From: Verrucomicrobiaceae bacterium | Lineage (GTDB): Bacteria; Verrucomicrobiota; Verrucomicrobiia; Verrucomicrobiales; Verrucomicrobiaceae | Assembly: GCA_027490195.1 (NCBI GenBank) | Contig: JAIXYN010000032.1 | Span: 1 to 64,000, forward strand | Direction of reading: 5' to 3' | DNA: 64,000 bases | Shown: positions 55,301-64,000 of the stretch, piece by piece | Numbering within the stretch: position 1 is the first letter of the stretch | How the letters are laid out: each line of letters opens with the position of its first letter | Notes under the pieces: model-generated | Told to the model about the DNA's origin: nothing | The model's database searches: none | The model's input: only the letters and a program-made list of their open reading frames with translations | Translations under genes and position numbers: made by a program

Positions 55301-55567
55301 AAAGAGTGCACTGCCTGCGCCCATCGCGCCCATGAAGATGGCCAGCACCGCCGCCGTGGCAGGCGTAGCACCGCCAAAGACGAGCCGGAATTCCCGCAGC
55401 CAAGCCATTTGATAGACGAGCGCACAGGCACCAGAGAGCGCCAGCAGGCAGGCGAGGAAGGGGAGCCGGAGGGAAAGTTGACGGTGGTTGACCGTGGTTG
55501 ACGATGGTTGACGGTTGATAGCGGTGGGAGTTGAGGTGGCAGGGAAGGATTGGATAACAACGCGCAA
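52325..55567 (-). CDS. Membrane protein fused to spermidine synthase-like domain
   Basis: Many TM segments then VGLGTGTTAGWVADVPEMKQVDVVELEPAM and DLIISEPSNPYRAG. Confidence 0.9.
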   Translation of the reverse strand: MRVVIQSFPATSTPTAINRQPSSTTVNHRQLSLRLPFLACLLALSGACALVYQMAWLREFRLVFGGATPATAAVLAIFMGAMGAGSALFGRKAEASANPLRLYALIELGVGIAALLTPVLLSLVRSLYLSTGGIAALGQVPATLLQLLLATVVLAPPCLLMGGSLPAAFKWVETDQDTQRGSLGVLYGVNTLGALAGVLVSTFWLLEFWGIRTTVMVAAGVNLLIGGIAWYVARGEETRHEREEETEEEEEVDSSRALTRRFLYLAAGITGFTFFLSELVWFRILAPLLGSSVYGFGLILALALAGIGLGGLLYRMLWASRPGAVTLAALARVAAWQALFLAIPFALGDRIAVFAIDVNQLRSLGLPGQITGWTMIASLLVLGPSILAGVQFPLLVGLLGSGSRNAGRHVGYAYAANTLGAITGSLAGGFVLLPWLTALGAWRWVFVLTLLLSLGAAVLGARATSKWAWPVIAVLWLSAGWLMFVPTGPTAAWRHKPIGYGRVESLPNSINGLHGWLHASRWKIAHEFEGREASVAAVSSDDGYCLYVNGKSDGSAFGDADTQVMQGLVPALLHPAPHTAFIVGLGTGTTAGWVADVPEMKQVDVVELEPAMASLARQHFAPVNRDVLNKANVHLIPGDAREALLAAGSRYDLIISEPSNPYRAGVSTLFTQEFYAAAKARLNEHGLFAQWVQGYEVDAQAIRQVYATLTSVFPHVETWISGPNDLLFIGHLTPPEYTMDQLRTRIAQPLMAEALNRVWLTNSVEGVLAHHLAAPAFARSLLQTTPANINTDDRNLLEYGFARALSKDNTFETTQVLSMAIEQEMDVPAHLAAQIDRTRLTYERLRMLAADSATSSIPSDLDGDDQRRAEAAVAFAKGNFEQVLTTWAGTPTSPFEQLMLLESAAQAGTAEQLPPYLAAVRQDWPADALFAAALSSFRHESYDDAASQLLDGFKALRPQVWVRLSSVQAALSLVPPLAANNRDLVPQFMAALQQPFPGGLAEPSRMNTLIQIITLLSSAQQIEVMAEFEPNPPWQRQFLEFRVKTYRAAAHALTSKAEHDLQEFLRHADRPLDEPPASAR
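55474..55530. repeat. 10-bp-period GTTGACGGTG array
   Basis: aaagttg acggtggttg accgtggttg acgatggttg acggttgata gcggtgggag. Confidence 0.8.
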
Positions 55568-55620
55568 CTGCCGTCAAGCTTTGGACACGAGCGTAAATAG
55601 GCCCCTCTGCCGTGCAGGCA

Positions 55621-56178
55621 TCAGTGTTTGGCAGCAGCGAGGTGACTCTGAAAAAGGTCCACCAATGGCCGAAATGCATCATCACGCTCTTTGTTCGCGG
55701 TCTCCGGCGAGCTTTTACTCGGGGAATAGTGTTCCACGGTTTGTGTCGGATCTTTTTTCAGGGGATAAGCCTCCTCACCGTCGCGTTTATAATGTTTGCT
55801 GCCCAGACGCAGATCAAGGAACCAATCTCCGTGGCATTGATTCAAATTTACTATGCGTGATATATAGTGCGGTTTCCACAGGGGGATTTTACTTTGATCC
55901 ACTGTCTGCCAAAAAGCCCTCCACTGCTCAGGAGTCAGTTTGATTTTAGACACTATGTGCAGCTTCTGACGTCCACGATCCACAAAGTGCCGCTCTTCGA
56001 CGACGAAGTTTCCGTCTGCGAAATATTTAGTGCTCCCCGAGAGGCCTCCTCCTCCCCAGATTGTGAGGCTGCGTGGTGCCGAAGGATCTTCTTTGTAGCT
56101 CTTCAGGCTGCAGGCTGGGAGTGCGGCGATGAGCAGGACGCAGCCGAGTATGCGATGGAGGACTCTAGACAGTGGCAT
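55621..56178 (-). CDS. Hypothetical lipoprotein
   Basis: MPLSRVLHRILGCVLLIAALPACSLKSYK lipobox-like; 185 aa. Confidence 0.65.
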   Translation of the reverse strand: MPLSRVLHRILGCVLLIAALPACSLKSYKEDPSAPRSLTIWGGGGLSGSTKYFADGNFVVEERHFVDRGRQKLHIVSKIKLTPEQWRAFWQTVDQSKIPLWKPHYISRIVNLNQCHGDWFLDLRLGSKHYKRDGEEAYPLKKDPTQTVEHYSPSKSSPETANKERDDAFRPLVDLFQSHLAAAKH

Positions 56179-56193
56179 AAGCAGATGCGAGGA

Positions 56194-56268
56194 GAGTTGA
56201 CGGTTGATGTGAACTAAGACGATCTGGAATACAATCGTCAACCATTGTAAACGACCGTCAACGGTTCC
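56194..56268. repeat. 10-bp-period GTTGACGGTG array in inverted arms
   Basis: gttgacggttgatgtg ... cgtcaaccattgtaaacgaccgtcaacggtt. Confidence 0.75.
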
Positions 56269-56269
56269 C

Positions 56270-57565
56270 TCATCCGATGGGAGCGGCCCAATGCTCGCGA
56301 TATTCGCGTTTGAGCAGCTTGGAGGTGTCGGCGTTGCCGATGAACTGCTCTTTCGCGGGATCAAACACCAGGGCGCTGCGGGTGCGGGCGGCGATGTTGC
56401 CGAGGTGGCAGAGGGAGGTGGATAGGTGGTTGATGGTGATGTCGGCGTTCAGTTTGGCACCGGTGCGGATGGCGTCGAAGAAGTTCGCATGATGCGCGGC
56501 GAGATCGGGGCCGGAAGTGGGTTTGATGTCTTCGATGAGCTTGTTTTTGCGGCCATAGATCTGCCAGCTGCCTTTCTGTTTTCCTCCGATGACCATACCT
56601 TCGGTGCCGTACCATGCGCAGCCGTTTTCGTGGCCCTCCTGCACATAGGGCGACCAGTCACGCTGCTCATAGATGAGCTGCTTGGTTTTGCCCGCGATGT
56701 CGTACTCAAAGGCGCAGTAGAGCGTGTCCGGCCATTCCTGATCGTCGTCAAAGAAGAGCTTGCTGCCCTGGCCGATGATTCGGTTGGGGTGCTGATCGAT
56801 ACCGAGGCCCCAGCGAGCGATGTCGATGTCATGCACGCCGTCATTGCCGAAATCTCCCGCGCCGAAATGATGGAACCAGCGCCAACTGCCGGGATGGTAG
56901 GTGCTCTTGAACGGCACCTTTGGCACCGGGCCCAGCCACTGTTCGTAGTCGAGGTTTGCCGGTGGCTCGGTCACAGGCATGTGGCCTTGATTCCTTCTGA
57001 GCTGGCTGTTCCACGCCTTTGCCACTAGGACTTCGCCGATGATGCCGCTGCGCAGCTTTTCGATGATCTGGCGGATGCTGGCCGTGCTACGGCTCTGGGT
57101 GCCGACCTGCATGGCGACCTTGTTTTTCGCTGCGGCCTCAATCATGAGCCGCCCTTCACGCAGGTTGTGCGAGCAGGGCTTCTCCACATAAACATGCTTG
57201 TCGGCATTCGCCGCGAGGATTGCCCCCGGCGCATGCCAGTGATCCGGTGTGGCCATCAGCACGGCCTGCACGGCTTTGTCATCAAACACCTGCCGCATAT
57301 CGCTGGCGGTCTTGGGCGTCTGCCCGGTAAGCTCCTGAATCTTCTTCGCCGCAGCCTCCGCTCGCTTGGAGTCGGCATCGCAGACCCAGGAGTAGATCAC
57401 GTCATCGCGTTTGCACATCGTGTTGATGTGGTTCGTGCCCATCCCGCCGGGGCCGATGAAGGCTAGGTTGATCTTGTCAGTCCCTGTCGCCTTCAGAATG
57501 GCGGGAGCAGCGAATGAAGCCAAAGCGGTGCGACGGACGAACTGACGGCGGTTGAGCGTGTTCAT
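56270..57565 (-). CDS. Gfo/Idh/MocA family oxidoreductase
   Basis: NRRQFVRRTALASFAAPAI Tat-like leader; NLAFIGPGGMGTNHI; KHVYVEKPCSHNLREGRLMIEAA. Confidence 0.92.
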   Translation of the reverse strand: MNTLNRRQFVRRTALASFAAPAILKATGTDKINLAFIGPGGMGTNHINTMCKRDDVIYSWVCDADSKRAEAAAKKIQELTGQTPKTASDMRQVFDDKAVQAVLMATPDHWHAPGAILAANADKHVYVEKPCSHNLREGRLMIEAAAKNKVAMQVGTQSRSTASIRQIIEKLRSGIIGEVLVAKAWNSQLRRNQGHMPVTEPPANLDYEQWLGPVPKVPFKSTYHPGSWRWFHHFGAGDFGNDGVHDIDIARWGLGIDQHPNRIIGQGSKLFFDDDQEWPDTLYCAFEYDIAGKTKQLIYEQRDWSPYVQEGHENGCAWYGTEGMVIGGKQKGSWQIYGRKNKLIEDIKPTSGPDLAAHHANFFDAIRTGAKLNADITINHLSTSLCHLGNIAARTRSALVFDPAKEQFIGNADTSKLLKREYREHWAAPIG

Positions 57566-58005
57566 GGTGCCGTGACATACGGCGGGAAACCGGCGGACCA
57601 TGCATGCACTGCGCCCTTTTGCCGACTGCCCAGCCGGGGTTTTGGCAGTGACTTTCAAAAGGGGCAGTTTTTTTGGCGAGCGGCGGATCGTGCAAAAGAG
57701 AACAAACGATACCAACGATAAAAAAACTTAGGGATGGTATTGGTTTAGCTGGTGCTTTTAAGAAAGGGTGAGATGTTTTGTGCGGTCAGGGGCTGGCTGA
57801 AACTTCAACACTTAGCCTTGAAGTTTAATCGGCTCAGGTCTTGGGGGATGGAAGGTGGTGTTCCAGTTTGCGGATGTGAGCTGTAGCCGAGTTGGTTGAT
57901 CAACCGATCTGTCATGAGATAATGATAGGCTATGGTTTTCATTGCTTTATAGTAGCACCTCAACCCGCCCGTGCGCTTCCCATCTTCTTGCATGATGCCC
58001 AACCC

Positions 58006-58155
58006 AACGCCCAATGGGCGGCAGAGGAGCTCGGTTCCATCCAACTAGGTGACAGGCGCAGCAACCGGTGCATGGTCAAGGTCTTTAGCCAATTGCTCAA
58101 ATCTCCTGGCAAATTATGGGCATTTCAGGGAGGTTTGATCAATAGCCAGCGGTGA
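58006..58155 (+). pseudogene. Tn5-type (IS4 superfamily) transposase N-terminal remnant
   Basis: NAQWAAEELGSIQLGDRRSNRCMVKVFSQLLKSPGKLWAF resembles the Tn5 transposase DNA-binding domain; terminates shortly after. Confidence 0.6.
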
Positions 58156-58353
58156 CCCACGTTTTGAGGTATGGGGTGGGAAGCTGTCGCCACGGGGTGT
58201 AATCCTACCCGCCCATCATGAAAATGAGGTGAACACCTATCCTGCCATCCGGGTAGCCACGCCATGACCTGCGACTTGAACAGGCATAGGCGGAATGGGG
58301 CCGGCCTTGCGATGATTCTCGCCTTTCGTGAAAATAGTTCCCAAGATGCCGGA

Positions 58354-58926
58354 ATGTCAGCCGTGATGCCCGCCGAACACACTCCCATGAGCGAACCGCA
58401 CGACCTCTTTCTTGAAACCCTGCAGCGCTACGAGCGGCCCCTCATCCGCTATGCGCATGGCTACACTGGGGATCTGGAGGATGCGCGGGACATTGTGCAG
58501 GACGTGTTTTTAAAGCTCAGCCAGCACCTGCCCACCCTGGATCACGAGCGGCTGGCGCCCTGGCTCTTCACCGTCTGCCGCAATCGCGCCCTGGACCATC
58601 ACCGCAAACATCAACGCCTCGTCGTTATGGAAACAGAAACACTCGATCTCGAAACCTCCGCTGATCCCGCACCCAATGACGCCATGGAGCAGCGCGAGAC
58701 CGCCACCGCGCTGCGGGAACTCATCGAAACACTCCCCGTGCGGCAGCGCGAGGCGGTGCGGCTTAAGTTCATCGCGGGGCTCGACTACCAGCAGATCAGC
58801 GCCGCCATGCAGACCAGCATCGGCAATGTGGGCTACCTCATCCACCACGGCGTGGCCGCCCTGAAGACCAAGTGGAAAGACCACGACGCGCCGCCAGCGG
58901 TGAAACAGAAACACGCCATCGCTTAA
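58354..58926 (+). CDS. RNA polymerase sigma factor, ECF subfamily
   Basis: YTGDLEDARDIVQDVFLKLSQHL, LFTVCRNRALDHHRK, LPVRQREAVRLKFIAGLDYQQISAAM. Confidence 0.93.
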   Translation: MSAVMPAEHTPMSEPHDLFLETLQRYERPLIRYAHGYTGDLEDARDIVQDVFLKLSQHLPTLDHERLAPWLFTVCRNRALDHHRKHQRLVVMETETLDLETSADPAPNDAMEQRETATALRELIETLPVRQREAVRLKFIAGLDYQQISAAMQTSIGNVGYLIHHGVAALKTKWKDHDAPPAVKQKHAIA

Positions 58927-58951
58927 ACCTTTTTACCTTTTTATTTTTGAT

Positions 58952-61405
58952 ATGAAACCCGAACAAATCACCGCCTGGGCACTGGATGAAGCCAGCGCCG
59001 AAGAACGCCAGCAGCTTGAGGCGGCACTGCAAGAGAATCCGCAGGACAAAGAGAAGGCAGATGAAACCAAAGCCTTCTGCGACTTCCTGCTGAGCGAGCT
59101 GCGCGACGACTCCCTGGCGCTGACGGACAAGCAGCGCGAACGGCTCGTAGAGCAATCGTCTCGATTGCCCGCTGCAAGCGGGACGCTTGCACAACCGCCG
59201 GGAGAGCGTGCGTCTGGGGCCAGCAGGAAGCCCGGCAAAACCACCCGCTGGAACATCGGCGTCATCGTCCGCCTCTCCCTGGCCGCGTGCGCGGTGCTGG
59301 GCGGATTTTGGACGTGGCAGGCGTACTCGGGAAAACACACTGAAGAGCATGCCCTCGCGGCCGTGGCGGAGAAGCCCGGCTTCAAAGTGCAACTCGCACC
59401 GAAGACACTGGCCGACAAGAAAGCCGGGCAGGGGCCTGACACCCGGATGCTGACCGCCGCGCCAGCGAAGCCTGTGATCGTGGCGGAGCAGCCTGCGGCG
59501 AAACCGCTTTCGCCCATGCCGACATCCGAACCTGTGTCCGCAGTGGCTGCGATGGTCGTGAACAAGAACCAGCGTGCCATGAGCCCCGGCGATGTGGAGC
59601 GGCTGAAACGGGCGCAGGATGAGAGCGCGTATGGCTTACCGCAGGTGGCCGCCGCTGCAACGGGCAATGCAGGCGCAGCGCCTATGGTCCTGAGGGAAGG
59701 CAACCAATCCGCGACCTTCACCACAAGCAGACCGGGGATGCTGCAACTCCAGGCTGGGGCGGCTGAGGGTGGCAAGGCGAGCACGGCAGCCTATGACCCG
59801 CAACGGTCAAAGATGCTGGCTCAAGTAGATCAATGGGAAAACGCGTCGGTTCAGCCGGGTCAGGTCGTCCTGGGCAAGGATGTGAAGAATGATGACTTCT
59901 ATTTCGGAAACACTGCCATGCGTGAAGATCGCAAGCCCGAGCCGCAGACCCAGCTGGGCACCGGCGAATCCTACACCCGCATCATCGAAAACGAACTCAA
60001 GGACGTGGCGCGTGAGCCCCTTTCCACGCTCTCCATCGATGTGGACACCGCCTCCTATGCAAACGTGCGGCGCTTCCTGAACCAGAACATGATCCCGCCG
60101 CCGGATGCGGTGCGCATTGAGGAGCTGGTGAATTATTTCCCCACCGCCGAAGAAGGCCCCGCGCATGAGGCGAAGGAACCCTTCGGCGTGCGCGTGGAGC
60201 TGGCACCCTGCCCCTGGCAGCCGGTTCACCGCCTCGCACGCATCGCCATCAAAGGCCGTGAGATGGACAAGAACCGCAAGGCAAGCAACCTCGTCTTCCT
60301 GGTGGATGTCTCGGGCTCGATGGGCGAGCCAAACAAACTGCCGCTGGTGCAGCAGTCTCTGCGCATGCTCACGGAGCAGCTCGGGGAAGGGGACCGCGTG
60401 ACGATGGTGGTCTATGCCGGCAGCAGCGGCGTGGTGCTGCCACCGACGAGTGGCGAGAAGAAAGAAGAGATCCTGGCGGCCATCGGCCGACTGAGCGCAG
60501 GCGGCAGCACGCATGGCAGCGAGGGCATCAAGCTCGCCTATGAGCAGGCGGTGGCGGGCTTCATCAAAGGCGGCGTGAACCGCGTGATCCTCTGCACGGA
60601 CGGCGACTTCAATGTGGGCGTGAGCTCGCCGGAGGAGCTGGAAAAACTCATCAAGCACAAGGCCAAGAGCGGTGTCTTTCTCAGCGTGCTGGGCTTTGGC
60701 AGCGGAAACTTGAAGGACCGCACCATGGAAACCCTGGCCGACAAAGGCAACGGCAACTACGCCTACATCGACAGCCTCAGCGAAGCGCGCAAAGTGCTGG
60801 TGGAGCAGATGAGCGGCACGCTGGTGACCATCGCCAAAGACGTGAAAATCCAGGTGGAGTTCAATCCCGCCGCCGTGCGCAGCTACCGCCTCATCGGTTA
60901 TGAAAACCGCCTGCTGGCCAAGGAAGATTTTAACGATGACACGAAGGACGCCGGCGAGATCGGCGCAGGCCACAGCGTGGTGGCCCTGTATGAGATCGTC
61001 CCTGCGAATCTGCCCCCCGGTGCCGAGCCCCGCCCGCTGGTGGACAACTTGAAGTATCAAGCCCCCGCCATCGCTTCCGCTCAGCTCGCCGCCGCCGCGA
61101 AAACTGGCGAGATGATGACCGTGAAGCTGCGCTACAAGGAACCCGAGAGCGATCTGAGCAAGCTGATCGAAGTGCCCACCAAAGACGAAGGCAAGACCCT
61201 GACCGCGAGCAGCGAAGAGTACAAATTCAGCGCCGCCGTCGCAGGCTTCGGCCTCCTGCTGCGCGACTCCAGTTACAAAGGCACCCTGAGCTGGGAAACC
61301 GTGCGCCGCCTGGCACTGGATGGCAAAGGCGCCGACAAGCTGGGGTATCGTGGCGAGTTTCTCCAGCTCATCGACAAAGCACGTGGGCTGAAGGAAACGA
61401 AGTAG
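58952..61405 (+). CDS. VWA-domain protein (YfbK-like) with anti-sigma-like N-terminus
   Basis: LVFLVDVSGSMGEPNKLPLVQQSLRML MIDAS; downstream of ECF sigma gene. Confidence 0.92.
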   Translation: MKPEQITAWALDEASAEERQQLEAALQENPQDKEKADETKAFCDFLLSELRDDSLALTDKQRERLVEQSSRLPAASGTLAQPPGERASGASRKPGKTTRWNIGVIVRLSLAACAVLGGFWTWQAYSGKHTEEHALAAVAEKPGFKVQLAPKTLADKKAGQGPDTRMLTAAPAKPVIVAEQPAAKPLSPMPTSEPVSAVAAMVVNKNQRAMSPGDVERLKRAQDESAYGLPQVAAAATGNAGAAPMVLREGNQSATFTTSRPGMLQLQAGAAEGGKASTAAYDPQRSKMLAQVDQWENASVQPGQVVLGKDVKNDDFYFGNTAMREDRKPEPQTQLGTGESYTRIIENELKDVAREPLSTLSIDVDTASYANVRRFLNQNMIPPPDAVRIEELVNYFPTAEEGPAHEAKEPFGVRVELAPCPWQPVHRLARIAIKGREMDKNRKASNLVFLVDVSGSMGEPNKLPLVQQSLRMLTEQLGEGDRVTMVVYAGSSGVVLPPTSGEKKEEILAAIGRLSAGGSTHGSEGIKLAYEQAVAGFIKGGVNRVILCTDGDFNVGVSSPEELEKLIKHKAKSGVFLSVLGFGSGNLKDRTMETLADKGNGNYAYIDSLSEARKVLVEQMSGTLVTIAKDVKIQVEFNPAAVRSYRLIGYENRLLAKEDFNDDTKDAGEIGAGHSVVALYEIVPANLPPGAEPRPLVDNLKYQAPAIASAQLAAAAKTGEMMTVKLRYKEPESDLSKLIEVPTKDEGKTLTASSEEYKFSAAVAGFGLLLRDSSYKGTLSWETVRRLALDGKGADKLGYRGEFLQLIDKARGLKETK

Positions 61406-61608
61406 AAATGACGTTGGACGGCTCCCACGCAATGGCTTGCGGCCCATCCGGGTGGCGCAAGCTATGTCTGCCGAGATGGGAAAATGCAAGGCGCTGGCTC
61501 CGATGTGGTGGTCAAGCTGACGCAATGGCCGCAAAAATAAATGGCACCCCGCTTTCACGGAATGCCATTCGGGGGCGGTTTGTTCAAAGGCGAACTTGGG
61601 ATACGCAA

Positions 61609-61944
61609 CTACCGGATGAAGCCATTGTTCCGCGCCGCGATGGAATTGCCATACGCGGTGTGGTTGCCGCCGTAGAAATGCAGGCCATCGTAAAGGTAGC
61701 GGCCGGGGTAGGCGCGACCTTGGTAATTGTAGCTGCCGTTTTGATACTGGCCGCCGGAGTAGTAGTGGCCATTGTAGAAGTAGGCGTTGCCAGAGTAGTT
61801 GGTTGGCATCGTGGTGTAGGTGTTGAAGCCGCTGCCACTGTTATAGGCTACGGGATACATCGGCTCCACGCAGGAAGTGAGCGAGAGGGTGAGAAGAACG
61901 GTGGGGATGACCAGTGTTTTCTTGAGTAGGGCGGGTTTCTTCAT
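61609..61944 (-). CDS. Tyr/Gly/Asn-rich lipoprotein
   Basis: MKKPALLKKTLVIPTVLLTLSLTSCVEPMYP lipobox; repetitive YNGHYYSGGQYQNGSYNYQG. Confidence 0.6.
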   Translation of the reverse strand: MKKPALLKKTLVIPTVLLTLSLTSCVEPMYPVAYNSGSGFNTYTTMPTNYSGNAYFYNGHYYSGGQYQNGSYNYQGRAYPGRYLYDGLHFYGGNHTAYGNSIAARNNGFIR

Positions 61945-62143
61945 GAGCGAAGCATGGGACGCATTCATGGAAGATGATATGAGGTGTGTACCCCATGTGG
62001 GAGCAGGGTTTCTGGCAGGAAAGAAAATGTGCCTTGTGAGGCCAAAATCCGCGCAGGACGCGATAGGAGATGGGGTAAACAACCCATATCGCGGCGCGAG
62101 CATCTGCGTTTAGCTCGGCACTGATGAACCACCCACGCAGACC

Positions 62144-63061
62144 ATGAACAAGCTCTCTACCATTCTCGTTGCTGTGGATTTTTCCACGGGGTCACGCTCG
62201 GCTTATGAGCAGGCGGTACGCATCGCGGCACTGACCAGCGCGAAAGTACATGTGCTGCATGTGGTGGACTCCGCCGCTGTCGCGACACTGGCAGCCAGCC
62301 GGGAAGAGCCCTTTGAAACCCATGCGAAGGTGGCATCGGAAGGGGCCAGCTCGGCGCTCTCCCAATGGATGGCGCAATCTCCCGCACCGGGCAATTACGA
62401 GGTCACGATCGCGCTGGGCACCCCGCTGCATGAGATCCTGGAGCATGCGCGCACGCTCAATGCGGATCTGCTGGTGGCGGGGATCGCCGGGGCAGGGGAG
62501 ATGCCGGCAGGCGCGGGGTCGATATCCAGCAAGCTGGCACGCAAGGCGTTGATGCCAGTGCTGCTGGTCCGGACGAATCATCCGCAGCCGTTTCGCAAAA
62601 TCGTGGCATGCTTGGATTTCTCGGAGAATTCGCGGGCGGTAGTTCAGCAGGCGCAAAGCGTGGCGAGCATGGAGGGTGGCGAGGTGGACTTCCTGCATGT
62701 GTGGCAGGAGCCTTGGGCAGCCATGGCCTACCCGACTCCCTTTGCGGACACGAGCCTGCCTTCGGTGGTGTACTCGCCCATAGAGCGCGAGGCCTTCATC
62801 GAGGGCCTGCGCAAGGAGTTGCATGAATTTGTGGGAGATGCCGCGAAGGGCATCGCTTCCAACGAGGTGCTGCATGAGGGGGGCAGTCATGGCAATGGCA
62901 TCGCCGCGCATGCTGAGGAGTCGCAGGCGGACCTGATCATCATCGGCGGCAAGGGGCGCACGAATTTACGCTACGTCCTACTGGGTTCCACCGCTGAGCG
63001 CCTGCTCACGCGGTTGGCGTGCTCGCTGCTTGTGGTGAAACTTAACGCGGAAAACATTTAA
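62144..63061 (+). CDS. Universal stress protein (tandem UspA domains)
   Basis: TILVAVDFSTGSRSAYEQAVRIA; GGKGRTNLRYVLLGSTAERLLTRLACSLLVV. Confidence 0.93.
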   Translation: MNKLSTILVAVDFSTGSRSAYEQAVRIAALTSAKVHVLHVVDSAAVATLAASREEPFETHAKVASEGASSALSQWMAQSPAPGNYEVTIALGTPLHEILEHARTLNADLLVAGIAGAGEMPAGAGSISSKLARKALMPVLLVRTNHPQPFRKIVACLDFSENSRAVVQQAQSVASMEGGEVDFLHVWQEPWAAMAYPTPFADTSLPSVVYSPIEREAFIEGLRKELHEFVGDAAKGIASNEVLHEGGSHGNGIAAHAEESQADLIIIGGKGRTNLRYVLLGSTAERLLTRLACSLLVVKLNAENI

Positions 63062-63063
63062 GT

Positions 63064-63522
63064 ATGAAAACCATCGTTGTCCTCCTTGATCTGTCTGATC
63101 TCACCTTCAAAGTCCTCAAGCAGGCGCACACGCTTGCCACCGCCTTTCACAGCGAGGTGATCATCCTGCATGTGCTGGCCAAGGTGCCCGTGGTCGTGGA
63201 TGTGGGGCTGGTCTCACCCGTGATCATGCAGGATCCCTCACCCGAGGTGCTGCATCATCAAACCGAGCAGCTTTTTGAATTGCGCGACTCACTGATCAAA
63301 TTCGGCGTGCGCGCCAGCGTGGAGCAACTGGGCGATGCCAGCGTGGCTGCCGTGCTCGCCGAGACCCGGCGGCGGAATGCGGACCTGATCATTCTCGGCT
63401 CCCACCACCACAGCACGATTTACCATCTACTGGTGGGCAATGTGACAGCGGACGTTTTGCAGGGCGCCCACTGCCCGGTTCTGGTGGTGCCGAGCGATGA
63501 GGATGTGCAGGGCGAGAAGTGA
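63064..63522 (+). CDS. Universal stress protein
   Basis: LIILGSHHHSTIYHLLVGNVTADVLQGAHCPVLVVP. Confidence 0.92.
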   Translation: MKTIVVLLDLSDLTFKVLKQAHTLATAFHSEVIILHVLAKVPVVVDVGLVSPVIMQDPSPEVLHHQTEQLFELRDSLIKFGVRASVEQLGDASVAAVLAETRRRNADLIILGSHHHSTIYHLLVGNVTADVLQGAHCPVLVVPSDEDVQGEK

Positions 63523-63663
63523 CGGAAGGGGGCGGTCAAATTGCTGACACCGCAAGGAAAACTGGATAGAAAAAATGTCAATAATTTGCATCCTGACCCC
63601 ATTTTGAGGGCGGTTCGAAACTTTTTAAATCGCTAACTGGCGCTGCTTTCTAATCTCTTCTGG

Positions 63664-64000
63664 CTAAACCGGCAGATGGAAATAGCCGTGGATGTGGGGA
63701 AAGCCGCGGAAGTACCAGACGAAGTCGGGGCTTTCGATCTGCCAAGTGTCCCAGACTTTGTCGGAGGCGATGTCGTATTTGCCGCCGTAGCAGGAGACGA
63801 AGAGGCGCTCGACGAGTTTTTTATCTTCGATGGTCTTCATGGTGGCGGCGACGTCGTCGGGGCGGAAGCAGGCGAGCATGCGGCGCATGGTTTCGAGGAG
63901 CTTGGCCTGCTGGTCTTTGCTGAGATCGGCGCCGCTGAGACCGGGGAGGTCGGTCTTGCGTTTTTCGATGACTTTGGCGGGGCTTTCGTCGCGCGGTTCG
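63664..64000 (-). CDS. C-terminal part of a DUF3500-like protein, runs off the window
   Basis: Open frame to window edge: EPRDESPAKVIEKRKTDLPGLSGADLSKDQQAKLLETMRRM...FVWYFRGFPHIHGYFHLPV. Confidence 0.75.
   Translation of the reverse strand, partial: EPRDESPAKVIEKRKTDLPGLSGADLSKDQQAKLLETMRRMLACFRPDDVAATMKTIEDKKLVERLFVSCYGGKYDIASDKVWDTWQIESPDFVWYFRGFPHIHGYFHLPV

Noticed and set aside
59807-61558. 583-aa minus-strand ORF
   Set aside because: Antisense to the VWA gene; no recognisable motifs

Overview
GC-rich bacterial chromosome window. Gene content (DUF1549/DUF1553 planctomycete-type cytochrome proteins, ThuA, bactofilins, prepilin-like proteins, SMP-30 and DUF3500 proteins) suggests Verrucomicrobiota/PVC; that placement is inference. 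About 40 coding regions are supportable: RlmI-like and RlmF methyltransferases, AsnS, DnaX, DusB, ScpA, a POT transporter, an M48 peptidase, two UspA proteins, an ECF sigma/VWA pair, two RelE/ParE-type TA modules, and a type IV pilus/T2SS-like locus at 10.8-23.0 kb (secretin, PilT-like ATPase, PilM/N/O-like, PilC/GspF, several prepilin-like proteins). The least explained content is a set of several distinct families of interspersed structured repeats: (i) a MITE-like element with ~25-bp TIRs at 3344-3910 and 48835-49195; (ii) exact 10-bp-period arrays that invert orientation midway (12471-12572, 55474-55530, 56194-56268); (iii) CATTCGTCATT-type repeats in inverted arms; (iv) a 4-unit palindromic array abutting a stop codon (45376-45520); (v) a paired ~30-bp inverted repeat at 28973 and 42924; (vi) inverted-repeat elements lying in frame inside a 1088-aa TIR-STAND-TPR gene (45521-48733), reminiscent of Rickettsia palindromic elements. 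An AT-richer island at 31.6-32.6 kb carries a small putative DNA-binding protein, a 27-aa basic micro-ORF with a strong Shine-Dalgarno and three successive hairpins. The first 2 kb and ~58 kb hold decayed transposase remnants. No CRISPR array, rRNA or convincing tRNA was found. All calls come from reading the sequence; no database search was run.
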